Part shown: positions 1 to 6,838 of the stretch, in pieces
Layout: each line of letters opens with the position of its first letter
Numbering within the stretch: position 1 is the first letter of the stretch
Origin: a bacterium
GTDB taxonomy: Bacteria > Babelota > Babeliae > Babelales > Vermiphilaceae
Reading direction: 5' to 3'
DNA length: 13,570 bases
NCBI GenBank assembly: GCA_030626185.1
Contig: DAOUPL010000020.1
Span: 1-13,570 of the forward strand
Notes under the pieces: model-generated
The model's database searches: none
What the model saw: only the letters and a program-made list of their open reading frames with translations
Told to the model about the DNA's origin: nothing
Position numbers and translations under genes: made by a program

Positions 1-399
1 CAAATGATTGAGATGCTTACACACCTTATGCCACAAATACCAAACGATAAACCTAATCACTTGCTTGGCATTGGTGATTTACCATCGATCGATGCGTGCA
101 TTCGTCTTGGTGTGGACACTTTTGATAGCTCACACCCAACTCGTTGTGCACGTCACGCACTTGCGTTCACAACTCATGGGCCACAAAAAATTCTTAACAG
201 CAAACATAAATTAAACATGCAACCTATTGATCCTGATTGTGATTGCTTTACTTGCAAACATTATACTTTGTCGTACCTGCATCATTTGTTTAAAGCAAAA
301 GAACTCACAGCGTATTCTCTTGTTTCTATTCATAACTTACATTTTATGATTAATCTCATGGCAAATTACCGCCAACAAATTTTAAACAACAAAATATAA
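1..399 (+). CDS. tgt: Queuine/preQ1 tRNA-ribosyltransferase, C-terminal part (5' end outside window)
   Basis: This is the C-terminal third of tRNA-guanine transglycosylase, which swaps guanine 34 of GUN-anticodon tRNAs for a queuosine precursor. The frame is open from base 1, so the start lies upstream and the ATG at position 4 is internal. Visible hallmarks are GIGDLPSIDACIRLGVDTFD, whose final Asp matches the family nucleophile, then PTR, then the zinc site CDCFTC followed by YLHHLFKAKE and the SIHNL histidine, the usual fourth zinc ligand. The stretch after the nucleophile reads FDSSHPTRCARH, whereas many bacterial enzymes read close to FDCVLPTRNGRNG. I infer a divergent but functional enzyme, because the nucleophile and all zinc ligands are kept. 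No terminator is visible after the stop. Confidence 0.93.
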   Translation, partial: QMIEMLTHLMPQIPNDKPNHLLGIGDLPSIDACIRLGVDTFDSSHPTRCARHALAFTTHGPQKILNSKHKLNMQPIDPDCDCFTCKHYTLSYLHHLFKAKELTAYSLVSIHNLHFMINLMANYRQQILNNKI

Positions 400-422
400 A
401 AATACAGTTATGAATTTAACTC

Positions 423-452
423 TTGCATGATCACCCCAAAATTAATTACAAT
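423..452 (+). promoter_or_regulatory. Putative sigma70-type promoter for the 479 gene
   Basis: A TTGCAT -35 box (423-428), an 18-nt spacer and a TACAAT -10 box (447-452) lie upstream of the gene starting at 479. Transcription would start near 459, leaving a leader of about 20 nt that contains the GGAAG ribosome-binding site. This is a match to consensus by eye only. Confidence 0.45.
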
Positions 453-478
453 TAAAAAGTATTTAGCGGAAGATTATT

Positions 479-1474
479 ATGCAAAAAAAATCACTCAATT
501 TACTTTTAATACTTTTATTCAGCAATTCTTTTATTACTGGTCAAGAAGAACAGGTTCCAACACTATTTGAGCTTACGCTTGAATCTATTAAAAATAATTT
601 TGATCGTATTTCCTTTGAAGAATTATGCCAAAATCCTCTTTTTGATGATTTTCTACCAAAACTTATTTATCACTGCTTTAAGAAGCAAATTATTCCACCT
701 ATTCGCATGAAAGACAAAAAAGAGCACGAAATGTGTTTTTACCCAAATACCATTTCACACGGTCCAATTATTTATGATCATAATAAATGTTGCTCTCTTA
801 TCTTTAACTATAGCCCACAACAATACGACATTGTAGCAACCTCAATTACCATAGAAAACCCACACATTGTAGATAAGTGCTCTCTTGGAACAGAAGAAAA
901 TTCACCAATAGCTTGTTTAATGCAAATCCCTAAACATGAACCTGAAATGATTGTAATAGCAAGAGAAAGTGGCCTTCTTTCTATTTTTCATATTGCTACA
1001 GAAGATGAAAATCACATAATGATACCAAATGGCTATATTGGTTCATTATCATGCGATCCATCAACTGGCTATATTCTTACCGATCGTTACTCAACAACTT
1101 ACAAAAGACTCGATCTTATGATTATACACCCAAATTTTCCTAATTTTTTAACCTTTCAACACGTAATTAATGCAATTTCGTTTGGTACAGACCCATCAGA
1201 TGATATTTATTCTCGTATGCCAGAAGAACTGATAAACACAATCCCCCACCGTTATTTATCAGGTGATTTTACCTTTGAAGAACAATACCTACTGTTTTTT
1301 TATTTACGAACTTTGTTACAACTTCGCAACGACACGTTAGATCACAATCTAAAATCACTAAAAAAACAATTAAAAAAAGATATCAAACAAAGCTCATTAG
1401 AGCCCGTTGTGCGCAAACACCTAGTAGAACATTTAAAAAAAGCTATACTTGATTATAAGAATAGTTCTCTCTAA
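479..1474 (+). CDS. Exported protein of unknown function
   Basis: I do not recognise this 331-residue protein. It begins with a clear export signal: positively charged MQKK, then a leucine-rich core ending near residue 21 (FITGQ). Residues about 27-70 (TLFELTLESIKNNFDRISFE and following) form a predicted helical segment that loosely recalls SOCS/F-box-like helices; this is a weak impression. The middle (about 80-220) alternates short hydrophobic strands and turns, as in ACLMQIP and GLLSIFHIA, which could be a degenerate beta-propeller. The last 70 residues are helical and lysine-rich (KSLKKQLKKDIKQ). A GGAAG ribosome-binding site precedes the ATG. The stop is 11 nt before the next gene, so the two are probably co-transcribed. 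The export signal is secure, the function is not. Confidence 0.75.
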   Translation: MQKKSLNLLLILLFSNSFITGQEEQVPTLFELTLESIKNNFDRISFEELCQNPLFDDFLPKLIYHCFKKQIIPPIRMKDKKEHEMCFYPNTISHGPIIYDHNKCCSLIFNYSPQQYDIVATSITIENPHIVDKCSLGTEENSPIACLMQIPKHEPEMIVIARESGLLSIFHIATEDENHIMIPNGYIGSLSCDPSTGYILTDRYSTTYKRLDLMIIHPNFPNFLTFQHVINAISFGTDPSDDIYSRMPEELINTIPHRYLSGDFTFEEQYLLFFYLRTLLQLRNDTLDHNLKSLKKQLKKDIKQSSLEPVVRKHLVEHLKKAILDYKNSSL

Positions 1475-1485
1475 CATAAAGTATT

Positions 1486-2232
1486 ATGCCACTAACCATT
1501 ACTTCTACAAATAACCCGCTAATAAAGAAAATACGCAAACTTCATCAAAAAAAGTTTCGCGAAAAATACAACCTTTTTATTGCTGAGGGTGTGCGTTGCT
1601 GTACAACACTTACCAAAAAATTTACTCTAAAGCACTTATTTATTACGCAAGACCTTCTTGAATTTGCACAAGAAATAACCGATAATTTAACCATCGTTAT
1701 TGTCCCTGATCATGTCATGATCGCGATTAGCGCAAGTACAACGCCAAGTGGCATTATCGGTGCATTTGAAATACCATCAGACAACAACTTTAAAAACTTA
1801 TCCAATGGCATTGTGCTGGCAAACATCACCAACCCGGGCAACATGGGCACCATTATCCGTACAGCTGCCGCTATGAACACACCAAGTGTGGTGATTATCG
1901 ATGGCGTTGATCCATGGCATCCACGAGTAATTCAAGCAACCATGGGAGCTATTTCACAAATTAATCTTTTTATTTGTGACTGGCAAACATTACTCAATAA
2001 CACAAAGTTACCTTTACACGCACTCGTTGTTAAAGATGGCACGCCATTACAACAAAACAACCTTCCCAATTCTTTGCTTGTTGTGGGCAACGAAGCTCAT
2101 GGCATCCCAGAGCAGTGGCTAAAAGCTTGCGACAAACGCATCACCCTGCCAATGCCAGGCAGCACAGAAAGCCTAAATGCTGCTGTTGCTGCATCGATTG
2201 CTCTGTATCTCACCTATAGTCACAAATCGTAA
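1486..2232 (+). CDS. TrmH-family (SpoU) RNA 2'-O-methyltransferase
   Basis: A 248-residue SPOUT-class methyltransferase that transfers a methyl group from S-adenosylmethionine to a ribose 2'-OH. The N-terminal part (residues 1-95) has the substrate-binding signature ITSTNNPLIKKIRKL...FIAEGVR, typical of the 23S rRNA-acting TsnR/RlmB-like branch. The C-terminal trefoil-knot domain shows all three family motifs: NITNPGNMGTIIRTA (113-127) with Arg125, GNEAHGI (from 201) with Glu203, and LPMPGSTESLNAA with Asn231 in the cofactor loop. Length is normal for the branch. It starts 11 nt after the preceding gene and lacks a strong ribosome-binding site, consistent with translational coupling. The exact rRNA target cannot be assigned from sequence alone, so no symbol is given. 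Confidence 0.92.
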   Translation: MPLTITSTNNPLIKKIRKLHQKKFREKYNLFIAEGVRCCTTLTKKFTLKHLFITQDLLEFAQEITDNLTIVIVPDHVMIAISASTTPSGIIGAFEIPSDNNFKNLSNGIVLANITNPGNMGTIIRTAAAMNTPSVVIIDGVDPWHPRVIQATMGAISQINLFICDWQTLLNNTKLPLHALVVKDGTPLQQNNLPNSLLVVGNEAHGIPEQWLKACDKRITLPMPGSTESLNAAVAASIALYLTYSHKS

Positions 2233-2239
2233 TTTTTTA

Positions 2240-2268
2240 TTGGTGAGTTTCTGTTTTACTGATATACT
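2240..2268 (+). promoter_or_regulatory. Putative rpsA-ndk promoter
   Basis: TTGGTG (2240-2245), a 17-nt spacer and TATACT (2263-2268) form a sigma70-like promoter just after the methyltransferase stop codon. It implies a leader of about 100 nt before rpsA. Long rpsA leaders are known in other bacteria for S1 autoregulation, but no specific structure is evident here. Confidence 0.55.
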
Positions 2269-2376
2269 GAGAATGTTTTATATTTTTAACCCTGTAACCA
2301 TTCTTTCTTTACACATATTCTTGTGTTTTTCCTGATTGAATAATTATTACAGATCACTCTTTGGAGTTTTTGTTAT

Positions 2377-4191
2377 ATGTCAAAAGAACGTATACGTCCT
2401 GAACAATTTTGTAGCGTTGACAACGCATTTGTTGCATTTAATGATGCAGAGCTTGCAGTTGATGCAAGTACAAAAAAAGAATTAGAAGCATTGTACGCAC
2501 AAGCATTTTCTCAGCTTGCGCAAGGCAAACCAACAATAGGTACTGTCATCAAGATTGATTCTGATGGTATATTAGTTGATATCAACTACAAATCATATGG
2601 TCTTATTCCAAAGTATGAATTTACTGAACATGAATTAAAAACTTTCCAAAAAGGCCACGAAATTGAAGTACTTGTTGATCAATTAGAAGATATCAACGGT
2701 ACCGTTGTATTGTCTTATGAAAAAGCAAAAGCTCTTCGTGCATGGGACGAAATTGTAAAACTTCACCAAGAAGAAAAGCCTATCGAAGGTATGGTCACGC
2801 ATAAAGTTAAAGGTGGCTTGTCAGTTGATATCGGCATCAATGCATTCTTGCCTGGATCACAAATCGATTTACAACGTGTTATGGACTTTGATAAATACGT
2901 TGGACAAAAAGTTACCGCATACATTCTTAAAATTAATCAAAAACGTGGTAACGTTATTCTTTCTCGTCGTAAATACTTATCTGAGCAACGCGCTGGGGAA
3001 CGTCAAAAAGTTCTTGAAACATTGCAACCAGAACAAGTATTACAAGGTGTGGTTAAAAACATCACAAACTATGGTGCATTTATCGATATTGGCGGTGTAG
3101 ACGGATTGTTACACATTACCGATATGACATGGGGGCGCATTGCGCATCCAAGCGAATTAGTTAAAGTTGGTGATACGATCACTGTAAAAGTTCTTTCGTT
3201 TGATAAAGATAGCGAAAAAATATCTCTTGGTATCAAACAACTTGATGGTAACCCATGGGAAGATGCTGAAAAGAAACTTGAAGTTGGTAAAAAAATCACT
3301 GGCAAAATTGCAAGCATTGCTGATTATGGCTTGTTTGTTGAAGTTGCACCAAACATCGAAGGCTTAGTACATATTTCTGAAATTTCTTGGACTGATCGCA
3401 TTACTGATCTTGCAAGTCGTTATAAAGTTGGTGATAAAGTTGAGGTTCTTCTTGTCTCATTTGACAAAGAAAATCGTCGCATGTCTCTAAGTGTAAAACG
3501 CTTAGCAAATAATCCATGGGAAGAGATTGAGTCACAATTTAAAGTTGGACAAAAAATCAACGGTAAAATTAACAACATAACTGATTTTGGTATTTTTGTT
3601 GAAGTTACTCCTGGTATTGATGGCCTTGTGCATGTTTCTGACCTTTCATGGACAGAACACATTGATCACCCACGTGATCTTTATAAAGTTGGACAAGAAG
3701 TTAAAGTTTCTGTTTTATCTATTGATAAGGATAAAAAGAAAATCTCTCTTGGCATTAAGCAATTAAGTAAAGATCCATGGGAAGAAGTTGAAAAATTATA
3801 CCCAATAAACAAAGTTGTTAATGGTACGATTGTAAAAATTGCGAACTTTGGCACATTCATCAAACTTGAAAGTGGCATCGAAGCATTAGTACACAACAGC
3901 ACACTAACTGAAGAAACCGGCAAAAAACCTAATGAAGAGTTTACTGTCGGTGAAAAACGCGATTTCCGTGTAATTTCGGTTAATAAATCTGATCACAAAA
4001 TTGCATTAAGTACTGATTTAGAAAAAACATCTACATCTCGTGGCTCATCAAAAGGGCCTAAACGTGAAAAGAGCAGTTTTACAAAAGAACAAAAATCGTT
4101 TACTTCAACGTCATCAGGAAAAACAAAATCAGCATTCCAGTTGGCACTTGAATCAGCATTAGCAAAAAAAGATACTAACGATAAAAAATAA
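2377..4191 (+). CDS. rpsA: 30S ribosomal protein S1
   Basis: This 604-residue protein contains six S1 (OB-fold) RNA-binding domains, beginning near residues 52, 136, 222, 307, 394 and 481. Each has the pattern G-x-I/V-x-x-I...G-x-F/L-V-x-I/V...G-L-x-H/P, as in GKIASIADYGLFVEV and GLVHISEISW. Six domains is the full-length proteobacterial-type architecture. Domains 1 and 2 are the most diverged, as usual for the ribosome-docking end, while 3-5 share a repeated NPWE linker that binds mRNA-type repeats together. Residues about 553-604 form a Ser/Lys-rich tail (TSTSRGSSKGPKREKSS) not needed for the fold. A TTTGGAG ribosome-binding site sits about 10 nt before the ATG. ndk follows after 24 nt without a terminator, so the two form an operon. 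S1 recruits mRNA to the 30S subunit. Confidence 0.97.
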   Translation: MSKERIRPEQFCSVDNAFVAFNDAELAVDASTKKELEALYAQAFSQLAQGKPTIGTVIKIDSDGILVDINYKSYGLIPKYEFTEHELKTFQKGHEIEVLVDQLEDINGTVVLSYEKAKALRAWDEIVKLHQEEKPIEGMVTHKVKGGLSVDIGINAFLPGSQIDLQRVMDFDKYVGQKVTAYILKINQKRGNVILSRRKYLSEQRAGERQKVLETLQPEQVLQGVVKNITNYGAFIDIGGVDGLLHITDMTWGRIAHPSELVKVGDTITVKVLSFDKDSEKISLGIKQLDGNPWEDAEKKLEVGKKITGKIASIADYGLFVEVAPNIEGLVHISEISWTDRITDLASRYKVGDKVEVLLVSFDKENRRMSLSVKRLANNPWEEIESQFKVGQKINGKINNITDFGIFVEVTPGIDGLVHVSDLSWTEHIDHPRDLYKVGQEVKVSVLSIDKDKKKISLGIKQLSKDPWEEVEKLYPINKVVNGTIVKIANFGTFIKLESGIEALVHNSTLTEETGKKPNEEFTVGEKRDFRVISVNKSDHKIALSTDLEKTSTSRGSSKGPKREKSSFTKEQKSFTSTSSGKTKSAFQLALESALAKKDTNDKK

Positions 4192-4215
4192 AAAATAGAA
4201 AGAAAGAATTTATTT

Positions 4216-4689
4216 ATGGCACACGAAATTACTTGCGCAATCATTAAACCTGACGTGGTTGCAGCAAACAACGTTGGAAAAGTTATTTCTATGATCGAAG
4301 ATGTAGGATTTAATATTCGCTGCATGGAAAAAGGTCATGTTACCAAAGAAATAGCCGAAGCGTTTTATGAAGTTCACAAAGATAAACCATTTTATAATGA
4401 ATTGGTTGAATTCATCTCTTCTGGTCCAGTAATTGTAATGGCAATTGAAAAAGATGATGCAATCGCTAAATGGCGTAAACTTATGGGCGCAACTAACCCA
4501 GCTGAAGCTGAAGCCGGTACTATTCGCAAGATTTTTGGAACATCAATTGGGCATAACGCTGCTCATGGTTCTGATGCTGTCGAAACAGCAATGTACGAAT
4601 TAAGTATTTTCTTCCCATTCTTGTTTGAAGGCCTTGAAAATAACAATGATTCAAATGATAATGATAACTTAGAAGAAAGTAGCGATTAA
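4216..4689 (+). CDS. ndk: Nucleoside diphosphate kinase
   Basis: This enzyme balances nucleoside triphosphates by passing the gamma-phosphate of ATP to NDPs through a phosphohistidine. The N-terminal strand ITCAIIKPDVV carries the nucleotide-binding Lys11. The TNPAEAEAGTIRK loop and the catalytic motif HNAAHGSD place the phosphorylated histidine at His117. The core ends at about residue 138 (ELSIFFPF). After it comes an acidic, Asn/Asp/Ser-rich tail (ENNNDSNDNDNLEESSD) that takes the protein to 157 residues, about 15 longer than usual. The tail is probably disordered and its role is unknown. The gene sits 24 nt after rpsA and is closed by the hairpin at 4720-4757. Confidence 0.97.
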   Translation: MAHEITCAIIKPDVVAANNVGKVISMIEDVGFNIRCMEKGHVTKEIAEAFYEVHKDKPFYNELVEFISSGPVIVMAIEKDDAIAKWRKLMGATNPAEAEAGTIRKIFGTSIGHNAAHGSDAVETAMYELSIFFPFLFEGLENNNDSNDNDNLEESSD

Positions 4690-4719
4690 ATTTAATTAAA
4701 ACAATTTTCTTAAATTATA

Positions 4720-4757
4720 AAAAAATGCACATGTCGTAAAGATATGTGCATTTTTTA
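4720..4757 (+). terminator. Rho-independent terminator of rpsA-ndk
   Basis: ATGCACATGTC (4725-4735) pairs with GATATGTGCAT (4741-4751) with one G-U pair and a 5-nt loop. The stem is flanked by an A run on the left and six Ts on the right, so it could also terminate from the opposite strand. It sits 31 nt after the ndk stop codon. Confidence 0.9.
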
Positions 4758-4773
4758 TTGCACAAGTATAACC

Positions 4774-4801
4774 ATTACCTTTATATCTCAATAAAGGTAA
4801 T
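4774..4801. repeat. Perfect 11-bp inverted repeat upstream of the hydrolase gene
   Basis: ATTACCTTTAT (4774-4784) and ATAAAGGTAAT (4791-4801) are exact reverse complements around a 6-nt centre. The repeat lies between the ndk terminator and the hydrolase start at 4846, and overlaps a candidate -10 box (TATATC, 4782-4787; weak -35 TTGCAC, 4758-4763). It could be an operator or a leader hairpin. The T-rich stretch after it is too broken for a confident terminator call. Confidence 0.6.
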
Positions 4802-4845
4802 TTACTTTATCATTGATATGGAAATCCGTAAAAAAGGAAGTTTTC

Positions 4846-5715
4846 ATGGTTATTGCGCAATATCTTACAACAGTTTTTATCATTATACATGGCACATGGG
4901 CAGCAAAAGAACCTTGGCCAATGCCAGAAGGTGATTTTTTCCAGCAAGTTGAAAAACAATGCAAAAAAGATGAAAAAGTTATTTCTTTTCATTGGACGGG
5001 TACGCTGTCGTCAAATGCACGCCGTAGTGCGGCACAATCACTGGTAAAACTTATAGAAAGTTACCCACCTAAGACAAAATTTGTTGTAGCCGGTCACAGC
5101 CACGGTGGTAACGTTGGCGTTATAGCATCACAACTTCTTGGTCAAAAAAAGGATCGCAAACATCATATTCATACGCTCATTAATCTTGCGACCCCTGTTG
5201 ATGCCGATTATTACATGCCAGACATGAGTGTTATTCGTTATGTTTTTAATTTCTTTTCTTTTTCTGATAGAGTTCAATCTGTTTTTGGCTTTTTTCAGTA
5301 CGAATATCCACCACACGATCGTATTGCAAATATACGCATTTCTCTTAACGGTCTAGGAACATCACATTCAGAAGCTCATGATCCTATAATTGGTAAATGG
5401 CTCCCACACCTTGAACGTTTATTGCTCGATAATGATCCAGAACATCCTTCATTTAGTAACTTTAATTTTAAACAAGAAGGCATTATACATTTTGTTGACA
5501 ATCGCCCGCCTATTTTTGCATTCGACACAGAACGTGAATTTTTAAGAGAAATTGAAAAATTCATCGAACACAACAGAATTGTTGCAGCAATAATCAGAAG
5601 TAAAGAAGAAAAAATAGAAAAAATAATCGATTATGAAAAGCAATGGGCTATGATTGAGAACCACTATCACCACGATCACCCTGATCTTTTGCAAATCGGT
5701 CAAGCAATCCGTTAA
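4846..5715 (+). CDS. Lipase-like alpha/beta-hydrolase
   Basis: The 289-residue protein looks like a serine alpha/beta hydrolase. A first strand ending in FIIIHGTW (His15-Gly16) supplies the oxyanion-hole region. The nucleophile elbow VVAGHSHGGNVGV places the serine at residue 85 within G-x-S-x-G, and a histidine in GTSHSEAHDP is a candidate for the catalytic base. The Asp of ATPVDADYYMPD lies in a plausible acid region. This arrangement resembles class-3 lipase/PGAP1-like esterases; the substrate is unknown. The ATG at 4846 is chosen because AAGGAAG (4834-4840) lies 5 nt upstream; an in-frame TTG at 4813 would swallow that site. No convincing signal peptide is present. The last 68 bp overlap the 3' end of nusB in tail-to-tail orientation. 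Confidence 0.82.
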   Translation: MVIAQYLTTVFIIIHGTWAAKEPWPMPEGDFFQQVEKQCKKDEKVISFHWTGTLSSNARRSAAQSLVKLIESYPPKTKFVVAGHSHGGNVGVIASQLLGQKKDRKHHIHTLINLATPVDADYYMPDMSVIRYVFNFFSFSDRVQSVFGFFQYEYPPHDRIANIRISLNGLGTSHSEAHDPIIGKWLPHLERLLLDNDPEHPSFSNFNFKQEGIIHFVDNRPPIFAFDTEREFLREIEKFIEHNRIVAAIIRSKEEKIEKIIDYEKQWAMIENHYHHDHPDLLQIGQAIR

Positions 5716-6127
5716 TCAAACGATACGCATCATCTTCTGCAAAACATTTTGCTAGTTCAATCGCCTCGTTGATAACAATGCGTGTATCAGTGGTAGTATT
5801 TGTTAATTCCCAAACACCCAACCGTATAATCAATAGTGAACTTATACTAATACGATCAAGTCGCCAATTTGCTAATAAATCTTTAAACGAATCATCCAAA
5901 GCAACTTTTTGATCAATCACTGCTTGCACCGTTTGCGCAACTTCACTATCAAGTGGTATATCTAACGAAAAACCATAATTAAAATTTTCGATTATTTCTT
6001 TAATAGTCACTTTATAATCAAATGATTCTAAGGCATAAAAAAGATGAAATAATAATGCTCGAATATCTCGACGAGACAATGTTGCATACAAAAAAGGTTT
6101 ATCTTCTGACGAAACAGATGTTTTCAT
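5648..6127 (-). CDS. nusB: Transcription antitermination factor NusB
   Basis: NusB joins S10 (NusE) and boxA RNA to keep RNA polymerase processive on rRNA operons. The all-helical fold is recognisable from SRRDIRALLFHLFYALES at the N-terminus (residues 18-36) and the family signature IRLGVWEL...TDTRIVINEAIELAKCF...YRLINGLLDRFAKD at the C-terminus. At 159 residues it is slightly longer than many homologues, through an N-terminal stretch of about 15 residues and a polar tail (DQGDRGDSGSQS) after the last helix. That tail is encoded by the 68 bp overlapping the convergent hydrolase gene. The start lies 2 nt after the efp stop codon, so the pair is one operon and probably translationally coupled. 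No terminator is visible downstream. Confidence 0.95.
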   Translation of the reverse strand: MKTSVSSEDKPFLYATLSRRDIRALLFHLFYALESFDYKVTIKEIIENFNYGFSLDIPLDSEVAQTVQAVIDQKVALDDSFKDLLANWRLDRISISSLLIIRLGVWELTNTTTDTRIVINEAIELAKCFAEDDAYRLINGLLDRFAKDQGDRGDSGSQS

Positions 6128-6129
6128 GA

Positions 6130-6696
6130 TTATTTTTTTACCCGTTCAATATATTTATCATCACGCGTATCAACTTTGATCATATCTTCTTCATTTACAA
6201 ACAACGGTACCGACACGACCAAACCTGTTTCTAACGTTGCTGGCTTATTGCCACCACCTTGCGCAGTATCGCCACGTACACCTGGAGGTGTTTCAACAAC
6301 ACACAACTCCATAAACATTGGTGGATTAATACTAATTACACGATCGCCAAAATACAAAAAGGTATAAATAGATTGTTCTTGTAAGTATTTTTTAACATCT
6401 TCTATTTTATTTTGATTAAGTTCAATTTGCTCAAAACTATCTTGATCCATAAAAATATATAAATCACCATCGTTATACAAATATTGCATATCGCGATATT
6501 TCAAATCTGGCGATTTAAACTTTTCACCTGAACGAAATGTCTCTTCGCGAATTAAACCAGTAATCATGTTTTTCATCTTTGTGCGCACAAATGCGCCGCC
6601 TTTACCAGGCTTTACATGAATAAAACTTACAACAGAATAGGGCTCATCATTAAAAATGATCTTTGTCCCTTTTTTAAAATCAGATGTAGAAACCAC
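6130..6696 (-). CDS. efp: Translation elongation factor P
   Basis: EF-P enters the ribosomal E site and relieves stalling at polyproline. The 188-residue length and three beta-barrel domains are canonical. The N-terminal KOW-like domain has the modification loop HVKPGKGGAFVR, with Lys32 at the site lysylated or rhamnose-equivalent in other bacteria. The OB domain ends in the EF-P signature region, with ETPPGVRGDTAQGGGNKPATLETG followed by VPLFVNEED. The start codon is GTG, preceded by GAGGA at a 4-nt spacing. A promoter is visible at 6726-6753. The gene is followed after 2 nt by nusB. None of the EF-P modification enzymes is in the window, so the type of Lys32 modification cannot be inferred. 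Confidence 0.97.
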   Translation of the reverse strand: MVSTSDFKKGTKIIFNDEPYSVVSFIHVKPGKGGAFVRTKMKNMITGLIREETFRSGEKFKSPDLKYRDMQYLYNDGDLYIFMDQDSFEQIELNQNKIEDVKKYLQEQSIYTFLYFGDRVISINPPMFMELCVVETPPGVRGDTAQGGGNKPATLETGLVVSVPLFVNEEDMIKVDTRDDKYIERVKK

Positions 6697-6725
6697 AAAA
6701 TCCTCACTTAAGTAACCTAATAATC

Positions 6726-6753
6726 AGTATAAAGCAACGACAACGAAAATCAA
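6726..6753 (-). promoter_or_regulatory. Putative efp-nusB promoter
   Basis: Read on the minus strand, TTGATT (6753-6748), a 16-nt spacer and TATACT (6731-6726) precede efp. The predicted start is near 6719, about 20 nt before the GTG. It is arranged back to back with the promoter of the PI-PLC-like gene. Confidence 0.55.
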
Positions 6754-6772
6754 CGTTTTTTTAACAAGATTA

Positions 6773-6802
6773 TTGCAAATAGGCTTTTGGACTGTTTATA
6801 TT
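6773..6802 (+). promoter_or_regulatory. Putative promoter of the PI-PLC-like gene
   Basis: TTGCAA (6773-6778), an 18-nt spacer and TATATT (6797-6802) give a sigma70-like match, with transcription expected near 6809, about 30 nt before the ATG at 6839. An alternative -10 is AATAAT at 6807-6812. Confidence 0.4.
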
Positions 6803-6838
6803 AAACAATAATAGGTATTACTCTTTATGAGGCCGCGC

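Noticed and set aside
2311..2326. ACACA/TGTGT hairpin with Ts in the rpsA leader as an attenuator
   Set aside because: A 5-bp AT-rich stem is too weak to call, and no alternative structure is evident.
3069..4325. Four open frames of 80-110 codons on the minus strand across rpsA and ndk
   Set aside because: They mirror the repeated S1 domains, have no ribosome-binding sites and resemble no protein family; they are shadows of rpsA.
4746..5047. Short plus and minus frames overlapping the start of the hydrolase gene
   Set aside because: They include the terminator hairpin or lie out of frame with the GHSHGG-containing protein.
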